From an uncultured Porphyromonadaceae bacterium (GTDB lineage Bacteria; Bacteroidota; Bacteroidia; Bacteroidales; Muribaculaceae), in contig CALJBF010000270.1 of the NCBI GenBank assembly GCA_938027385.1, positions 1 to 11,836 of the forward strand: DNA of 11,836 bases, written 5' to 3'. The translations under genes and the position numbers were made by a program. The notes below the pieces were generated by a model. The model worked only from the letters and a program-made list of their open reading frames with translations, made no database searches and was not told the DNA's origin. Positions 7,246-11,836 of this stretch are shown here, piece by piece. Position 1 is the stretch's first letter. Every line of letters begins with the position of its first letter.

Positions 7246-7551
7246 ATGGCAGAAAACGCTAAACAGCAGGAAATCAAAATCGAACTGACCCCCGAGATTG
7301 CCTCGGGCCACTACTCGAACCTCGCGGTGATCTCGCACACCCCCAACGAGTTCTTCGTCGACTTCATCAACGTGGCTCCCAACATGCCTCAGGCACGTGT
7401 GCAGAGCCGCATCATCATGACTCCCGAGAACGTGAAGAATCTCCTCTTCGCCCTGCGCGACAACATCCAGAAATACGAGAAGACCTTCGGCGAGATCGAG
7501 CGCAAGACCCCCAAGGGTGATGCCGGTGTTCCCAACCCCTTCCAGGCCTGA
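7246..7551 (+). CDS. DUF3467 family small protein
   Basis: A 101-residue cytoplasmic protein with no signal peptide or membrane segment. The core IASGHYSNLAVISHTPNEFF followed by VDFINVAPNMPQARVQSRI and MTPENVKNLLFALRDNIQKYE is the DUF3467 pattern, common and conserved in Bacteroidota. The biochemical function of the family is not known to me; the name only describes the sequence family. The start is firm: the conserved core begins about 20 residues in, and the 20 bases before ATG are A-rich, as is typical in a group that makes little use of Shine-Dalgarno pairing. No clear promoter lies in the 84 bases after porU, so some read-through from porU is possible. A hairpin with a T-run follows the gene. 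Confidence 0.88.
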   Translation: MAENAKQQEIKIELTPEIASGHYSNLAVISHTPNEFFVDFINVAPNMPQARVQSRIIMTPENVKNLLFALRDNIQKYEKTFGEIERKTPKGDAGVPNPFQA

Positions 7552-7594
7552 CACGGCCCGGCAACATGCCGGCAGTGACATGTCCTGACCAGTT

Positions 7595-7646
7595 ACCGCA
7601 TCCGGCTCTCCGGCCTCACAGGCCGGGGCGCCGGTATCGGTTTTTT
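7595..7646 (+). terminator. Intrinsic terminator after the DUF3467 gene
   Basis: An inner stem CCGGCCT-CAC-AGGCCGG (7610-7626) is extended, across a 3-base internal loop, by CCGGC (7602-7606) with GCCGG (7630-7634), and further out by ACCG (7595-7598) with CGGT. A run of six T follows at 7641-7646. A second, smaller hairpin without a T-run lies at 7558-7572 just behind the stop codon (CCGGCA-ACA-TGCCGG). Confidence 0.75.
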
Positions 7647-7690
7647 CGCCAGCCTATAATAACCCGTCCCACGACAGCTTACTTACCATA

Positions 7691-9181
7691 ATGCGTTCCA
7701 ACAATCTGCTGATCTATAACTCGCTTCACCGTCAGAAAGAACTTTTCAAGCCCATACACGAAGGCCGTGTCGGCATGTATGTCTGCGGCCCCACGGTATA
7801 TGGCGACGGCCATCTGGGCCACGCGCGCCCGGCCATCACGTTCGACGTGCTCTACCGCTATCTCACCCATCTGGGTTACAAGGTGCGCTATGTGCGCAAC
7901 ATCACCGATGTGGGCCACCTCGAGCACGATGCCGACGAGGGCGAAGACAAGATTGCCAAAAAAGCCCGTCTGGAGCAGCTTGAACCGATGGAGGTGGTGC
8001 AGCACTACCTCAACCGCTACCACAAGGCCATGGAGCGCCTCAACGTGCTCCCACCGTCGATCGAACCGCATGCCTCGGGGCACATAATCGAGCAGATCGC
8101 CTACGTGCAGCGCATTCTCGACGCCGGCTACGCCTACGTTTCCGGTGGTTCGGTGTATTTCGACGTCCCCAAATACAATGCCGACCATCATTACGGCATA
8201 CTCTCGGGCCGCAACGTCGACGAGCTCCTCAGCGAGACACGCGCTCTCGACGGTCAGCAGCAGAAACGCCATCCGGCCGACTTCGCGCTCTGGAAAAAGG
8301 CCTCGCCCGAGCATATCATGCGGTGGCCTTCGCCCTGGAGCGACGGTTTCCCCGGCTGGCACCTCGAATGTTCCACAATGTCAGAGAAATACCTCGGCGA
8401 GACCTTCGACATCCACGGCGGCGGAATGGACCTGAAATTCCCCCACCACGAGTGCGAGATCGCACAGACAGTGGCCGCTAACGGGCGCCCGAGCGTCACA
8501 TACTGGATGCACAACAACATGGTTACCATCAACGGCCAGAAGATGGGCAAGTCGCTGGGTAATTTCATCACCCTCGATGAGTTCTTCACCGGCTCGCATC
8601 CGCTGCTTGAGCAGCCCTACAGCCCCATGACCATAAGGTTTTTCATCCTCATGGCGCATTACCGCTCGACGGTCGACTTCTCGAACGCCGCCCTGCGCGA
8701 CGCCCAGAAGGCCTACGAGCGCATGCTCCAGGGATGGCGCCGCCTCGCCGAGCTGAAACCATCGGCCGAATCAACCGTTGCCGCCGAGATCGAGGCCATT
8801 GAGCGCGCATGCTACGAGGCCATGGACGATGACCTCAACACCCCCATCACCATATCGCACCTTTTCGAGGCCGTGAGCGTTATAAACCGTGTGAACGACG
8901 GACACGCCACCGCTACTGAGGCTGACATAGAGCGTCTGCGCGCACTGTTCCAGACCTTCCTGTTCGACATCCTCGGCATGACCGCCGACGAGACAGGTGC
9001 CGGTGCCGACGCTGTTAAACCCTATAAGGGTGCTGTCGACCTTCTCCTTGAGGTACGCTCGCAGGCCAAGGCCAACAAGGACTGGGCCATGTCTGACCTT
9101 ATCCGCGACCGTCTCGCCGCTCTCGGCTTTGACGTCAAGGATACCAAGGCCGGCGTGGAGTGGAGTCTCCCCGCCAACTGA
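7691..9181 (+). CDS. cysS: Cysteinyl-tRNA synthetase
   Basis: This class I enzyme joins cysteine to tRNA-Cys using ATP, in the cytoplasm. The 496 residues match the usual length. MYVCGPTVYGDGHLGHAR (29-46) contains Cys32, a zinc ligand, and the HIGH-type signature. WHLECS and the HGGGMDLKFPHHECE segment supply the other zinc ligands and the cysteine site. QKMGKSLGN (KMGKS at 284-288) is the KMSKS loop, with the Gly variant common in this phylum. The C-terminal part has the DALR-type helical region (MDDDLNTPITISHLFEAVS) and the final MSDLIRDRLAALGFDVKDTKAGVEWSL. ATG 7691 leaves the usual short N-terminus before the Rossmann fold. The gene lies between two terminators and is probably transcribed alone; I could not place its promoter with confidence in 7647-7690. 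Nothing in the sequence looks damaged. Confidence 0.97.
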   Translation: MRSNNLLIYNSLHRQKELFKPIHEGRVGMYVCGPTVYGDGHLGHARPAITFDVLYRYLTHLGYKVRYVRNITDVGHLEHDADEGEDKIAKKARLEQLEPMEVVQHYLNRYHKAMERLNVLPPSIEPHASGHIIEQIAYVQRILDAGYAYVSGGSVYFDVPKYNADHHYGILSGRNVDELLSETRALDGQQQKRHPADFALWKKASPEHIMRWPSPWSDGFPGWHLECSTMSEKYLGETFDIHGGGMDLKFPHHECEIAQTVAANGRPSVTYWMHNNMVTINGQKMGKSLGNFITLDEFFTGSHPLLEQPYSPMTIRFFILMAHYRSTVDFSNAALRDAQKAYERMLQGWRRLAELKPSAESTVAAEIEAIERACYEAMDDDLNTPITISHLFEAVSVINRVNDGHATATEADIERLRALFQTFLFDILGMTADETGAGADAVKPYKGAVDLLLEVRSQAKANKDWAMSDLIRDRLAALGFDVKDTKAGVEWSLPAN

Positions 9182-9209
9182 CGCGCCACCTCCCAGACAA
9201 AGCAATAAC

Positions 9210-9265
9210 GCCGGCAGAGGCATCTCCACCCCTGGGAGGGGCCGCGGTGCTCCTGCCGGCTTTTT
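9210..9265 (+). terminator. Intrinsic terminator after cysS
   Basis: GCCGGCAG at 9210-9217 pairs with CTGCCGGC at 9253-9260, and the stem continues inward with a two-base mismatch to GCA / TGC. Five T follow directly at 9261-9265. It lies 29 bases behind the cysS stop and 24 bases before the helicase start, so the two genes are probably separate transcripts. Confidence 0.85.
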
Positions 9266-9289
9266 ATAACCATACAATACACGCCGCTG

Positions 9290-10696
9290 ATGGACATACA
9301 GGGTTTCGCCGAGATGGTGCTTGACATGATGCCTTTCGAGCCTACCGACCAGCAGATAAAGCTGGTGGCGGCACTGTCGCGTTTCTGCGCGGCCTTCACC
9401 CCGCAGGATTCGGTGTTTATCCTCAACGGCTATGCCGGCACCGGCAAGACCTCTGTCACCGGCGTGCTCGTGAAGGCACTCTCGGCGCTCGGCATCCCGA
9501 CCGTGCTGCTGGCCTCCACAGGTCGTGCCGCCAAAGTGTTCTCCGGATTCACGGGGCGCCCGGCGTTCACCATTCACCGCAAGATTTACGGCTCGCCGGT
9601 TCTCGGCCCCGACGGACGTTTTCATGCCCGCGTGCTTCCAAATCCGCATGTCAACACGGTGTTCATCGTCGACGAGGCGTCGATGATCGGCCAGGACGGC
9701 GATGGCGACTCCAACCTGCTCAACGACCTGGTGATGTATGTCTACGGCGGCATGAACTGCCGTCTTATCCTCATGGGCGACACCGCACAGCTCCCCCCCG
9801 TGGGGTGCAGTGAGTCGCCGGCAATGTCGCCTGACGTGCTCAGGCAGATCGGCCTGCGGGTAAGCCGCGCCACCATGACGCGCACCGTGCGCCAGCAGTC
9901 ACGCTCGGGCATCCTCTACAACGCCACATGGCTCAGACGTGCCATGCTTGCCGATCCGTTGCCCGAACCGCAGATACGTGTCACCTCGTTCAGCGATGTA
10001 GCCGTTGTCGACGGCACCGAGCTTGAAGACGCCATACAGAAGTCATACTCTGACTACGGCGAGGAGCAGACAATCATCATAACCCGCTCGAACCGCCGTG
10101 CCGTAGACTTCAACCTGGCCGTGCGCAATGAGATCTATGACCGCCAGGAGGTGCTCACCCGCGGCGAACGCCTGGTGCTCGCGAAAAACAGCTACTACTG
10201 GACGCGCGAGGTCGAGGGGGTGGATTTCCTTGCCAACGGCGAGATGGCCGTTGTAGAGAAGATATATGGCCTTGAACAGCGTGATTACTCGCTGTTCGCC
10301 GACGTATGCCTCTCGCTTCCCGACCTCGGCGTGTCGGTCGACGCCAAACTCAATCTCGACTCGCTTACCTCCGAGAGCGCAACCCTCCCGTACGAGAAGT
10401 CGCAGGCCATCGCCGAACGTGCTCTGCGCGACGCCTCGGCCCTCCAGGCCGCGCCAACGACACGCCGCAAGGTATTGCGCGCCGACCCATATTACAACGC
10501 GCTACAGGTCAAATATGCCTACGCCGTCACATGCCACAAGGCACAGGGCGGCCAGTGGGCCTCGGTGTTTGTCGACATGGGTTACATCCCGGTCGAGGCC
10601 TACGGCAACCTTGACTTTTACCGGTGGCTATATACTGCGGTCACCCGCGCCACCCGCCGTGTCACCTTCATCAACCCCGACCTGAAGATAGTGTGA
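9290..10696 (+). CDS. SF1B DNA helicase, RecD2/Pif1-like ATPase
   Basis: A 468-residue cytoplasmic helicase of superfamily 1B, moving 5' to 3' on single-stranded DNA if it behaves like its relatives. Motifs in order: a Q-like EPTDQQ (about 17-22), Walker A GYAGTGKTS (47-55, with Lys53), LLASTGRAAKVF (motif Ia), Walker B VFIVDEASMI (Asp128, Glu129), LILMGDTAQLPPVG (motif III), then RSNRRAVDFN. Near the end come VKYAYAVTCHKAQGGQW (motif V region, UvrD_C_2) and LYTAVTRATRRV (motif VI with its arginines). It lacks the long N-terminal region of full RecD2 and is close in size to the short RecD-like proteins common in Bacteroidota. These are linked to replication or repair, but the exact task is not known from sequence. 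No RecB or RecC gene is nearby, so it is not a RecBCD subunit. Its TGA stop is the first three bases of the adjoining 9-bp-periodic repeat. Confidence 0.9.
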   Translation: MDIQGFAEMVLDMMPFEPTDQQIKLVAALSRFCAAFTPQDSVFILNGYAGTGKTSVTGVLVKALSALGIPTVLLASTGRAAKVFSGFTGRPAFTIHRKIYGSPVLGPDGRFHARVLPNPHVNTVFIVDEASMIGQDGDGDSNLLNDLVMYVYGGMNCRLILMGDTAQLPPVGCSESPAMSPDVLRQIGLRVSRATMTRTVRQQSRSGILYNATWLRRAMLADPLPEPQIRVTSFSDVAVVDGTELEDAIQKSYSDYGEEQTIIITRSNRRAVDFNLAVRNEIYDRQEVLTRGERLVLAKNSYYWTREVEGVDFLANGEMAVVEKIYGLEQRDYSLFADVCLSLPDLGVSVDAKLNLDSLTSESATLPYEKSQAIAERALRDASALQAAPTTRRKVLRADPYYNALQVKYAYAVTCHKAQGGQWASVFVDMGYIPVEAYGNLDFYRWLYTAVTRATRRVTFINPDLKIV

Positions 10697-10874
10697 CTTA
10701 TGCGGTTAATGTAACTTATGTGGCTTATGTAACGTATGTGTTAATGTAACGTATGTGACTTATGTAACTTATGTGGCTTATATGCCGCAGATTACATAAA
10801 TAACATAAGTTACATAAGTCACATACGTTACATTAACACATACGTTACATACGCCACATGCGTTACATCTGCCA
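10694..10874. repeat. 9-bp-periodic dyad repeat (locus 2), behind the helicase gene
   Basis: The left half (10694-10773) is nine units: TGACTTATG, CGGTTAATG, TAACTTATG, TGGCTTATG, TAACGTATG, TGTTAATG (8 bases), TAACGTATG, TGACTTATG, TAACTTATG. The right half (10795-10874) is the inverted series: CATAAATAA, CATAAGTTA, CATAAGTCA, CATACGTTA, CATTAACA (8 bases), CATACGTTA, CATACGCCA, CATGCGTTA, CATCTGCCA. Bases 10730-10773 and 10804-10847 are perfect inverted copies over 44 bases, with a 30-base centre (10774-10803); beyond 10730 and 10847 the arms continue with one, then two, mismatches per unit. The odd 8-base unit occurs at the matching place in both arms. The first unit begins with the helicase stop codon. 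It is followed after 10 bases by an ordinary terminator, so termination is not its obvious purpose. Confidence 0.93.
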
Positions 10875-10884
10875 CACCACCGGG

Positions 10885-10930
10885 CCACAAAAAACGGCGC
10901 CCTGCTGATACGGGGCGCCGTTTTTTGTGG
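10885..10930. terminator. Bidirectional intrinsic terminator between convergent genes
   Basis: An 18-base perfect stem: 10885-10902 pairs with 10913-10930 around a 10-base loop (10903-10912). The GC-rich core (CGGCGCCC / GGGCGCCG) is flanked by six A on the left and six T on the right, so it can end transcription in both directions. It serves the plus-strand helicase and the minus-strand T9SS cargo gene, whose stop codon lies 12 bases to its right. Confidence 0.93.
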
Positions 10931-10942
10931 GGTTGCCTGCGT

Positions 10943-11836
10943 TTACCTTACGGCAACGATTTTGGCGGTGGTGCCTGCCGATACCAGATAGGTGCCGGTG
11001 GCAAGGGGCAGTGTCTCACGGCCGGCCGTGAGGGTCACGGCGAAGACGAGGCGCCCGTCGGTGGTGTGCACGGTCACGGTCTCGCCCTCGGTGCCTTCGA
11101 TGACTACGCCGCCGGCTACGGGGATGATGGCCACGCCGTCAGCGGCAGCAACGGTCTCGGCGATGCCCGAGCCGTTCGGGTCATAGATACGGTAGCCGTC
11201 AATCATGGCCTGGTTTGACGCACCCATGGTGAAGTTCACGAACAGGCCGAGTTCAACCCATTCCTTGCCGAGCATCGTCTCGGGAAGTGCCACGGCGAAC
11301 GGCTGCCATCCGGCCTGCAGACCGGTGGTGCTGAAACTCATCACGTCAGAATAGTTCCCTTCGGCATCACGTGTCACAAGTGTGTACTCGGGCACGACGG
11401 GACTCACGAAGATCATGGCCTCGAAACTTGCGGCTGTCATTTCGTTGGTGGTGAACTTGGGCAGCATCACATACGAGTCGCCGCGGTTGAACGACGTGCG
11501 GCCGATTAGGGCGGCATTGTCTTCGCACTGTGCGCCTGAATTTACATCTGCAGGATTGCCGAGACCCCATTCCGGTCGGTAGTCGGGATCGAGGTTGGAA
11601 CCGAGCGACACGGGTTCGTAATGTATCTTGTAATCGGCGAATGTCTCGTTCATGGGGAGGGTATATGGTTTGCCGAGCACAGCATCAGCAGAGGCGATGC
11701 CTGAGCCTGAATTCATGCCGTTGTAGGCCTGGATGCCCACCGTTACGGCGCTCATGGTCGATTTCCAGCCTTCTGACAGCTCATAATCGTATGAGGTCTC
11801 GTCGCAGTCAAGGGCGTCGAGCTGATACCAGTCCTC
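10943..11836 (-). CDS. Secreted protein with C-terminal T9SS sorting domain, 3' part only (cut by right window edge)
   Basis: The minus-strand frame is open from the right edge to TAA at 10943-10945, giving the last 297 residues; the Met codon at 11755 is internal, because EDWYQLDALDCDE and further codons precede it in frame. The first part resembles the beta-sandwich 'choice-of-anchor' or cleaved-adhesin type modules of Bacteroidota surface proteins (YTLPMNETFADYKIHY, DSYVMLPKF, GWQPFAVALP, GLFVNFTMG, AMIDGYRIYD). The last 65 residues or so are a T9SS sorting domain: VVIEGTEGETVTVHTTDGRL, then LPLATGTYLVSAGTTAKIVAV. Such domains direct cargo through the outer membrane and are removed by PorU, which is encoded 4 kb away. 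What the protein binds or does is not visible in this fragment. The domain name of the first part is a tentative judgement; the sorting domain is much surer. Confidence 0.8.
   Translation of the reverse strand, partial: EDWYQLDALDCDETSYDYELSEGWKSTMSAVTVGIQAYNGMNSGSGIASADAVLGKPYTLPMNETFADYKIHYEPVSLGSNLDPDYRPEWGLGNPADVNSGAQCEDNAALIGRTSFNRGDSYVMLPKFTTNEMTAASFEAMIFVSPVVPEYTLVTRDAEGNYSDVMSFSTTGLQAGWQPFAVALPETMLGKEWVELGLFVNFTMGASNQAMIDGYRIYDPNGSGIAETVAAADGVAIIPVAGGVVIEGTEGETVTVHTTDGRLVFAVTLTAGRETLPLATGTYLVSAGTTAKIVAVR

Noticed and set aside
8771..9649. Long minus-strand open frame of 292 codons across the cysS end and helicase start
   Set aside because: It runs through a terminator and opposes two well-recognised genes; its composition is typical of an antisense shadow.
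2697..10874. The short-period repeats at 2697-2795 and 10694-10874 as CRISPR arrays
   Set aside because: Units are 9 bases with no spacers between them, the arms are inverted rather than direct, and no cas gene is present.

Overview
The window looks like chromosomal DNA from a member of the Bacteroidota, probably the Bacteroidales. Three things point there: a full-length PorU-type C25 peptidase of the type IX secretion system (T9SS), a protein with a C-terminal T9SS sorting domain, and promoters of the TTTG-N20-TAnnTTTG type used by the Bacteroidota primary sigma factor. A gut family such as Muribaculaceae fits the rather high GC of the conserved genes, but this is inference; the sequence does not settle family or genus.

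Left part (1-1980) is accessory and AT-richer. It holds the 3' end of an unrecognised gene (3-401, cut by the window edge), a decayed second copy of rex (promoter remnant 415-445, body 470-711), and a minus-strand acyltransferase-3 membrane protein broken by a one-base frameshift (708-1762). Bases 1763-1980 lie between the acyltransferase start and the rex promoter; I see no gene there. The similarity between the two rex copies begins at the -33 box of the promoter, so the rex locus forms the right edge of this unusual segment.

Middle part (1981-7551) is a row of plus-strand genes: intact rex (redox-sensing repressor, short leader), a large 9-bp-periodic dyad repeat (2688-2802), a fumarylacetoacetate-hydrolase-fold protein that seems to have lost its metal ligands, porU with its own promoter, and a small DUF3467 protein.

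Right part (7595-11836) has a terminator, cysS (cysteinyl-tRNA synthetase), a terminator, an SF1B RecD2/Pif1-like helicase, a second 9-bp-periodic dyad repeat (10694-10874) that begins with the helicase stop codon, a bidirectional terminator, and on the minus strand the 3' part of a secreted T9SS cargo protein cut by the right edge.

Functionally, PorU and the cargo protein belong to the same secretion pathway: PorU removes sorting domains such as the one at the end of the cargo. Rex, CysS and the helicase are housekeeping. The most unusual content is the pair of 9-bp-periodic inverted repeats directly behind the stop codons of rex and the helicase, and the rex pseudogene separated from intact rex by a broken, AT-rich acyltransferase gene. 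No tRNA, rRNA, CRISPR array, transposase or integrase was seen.
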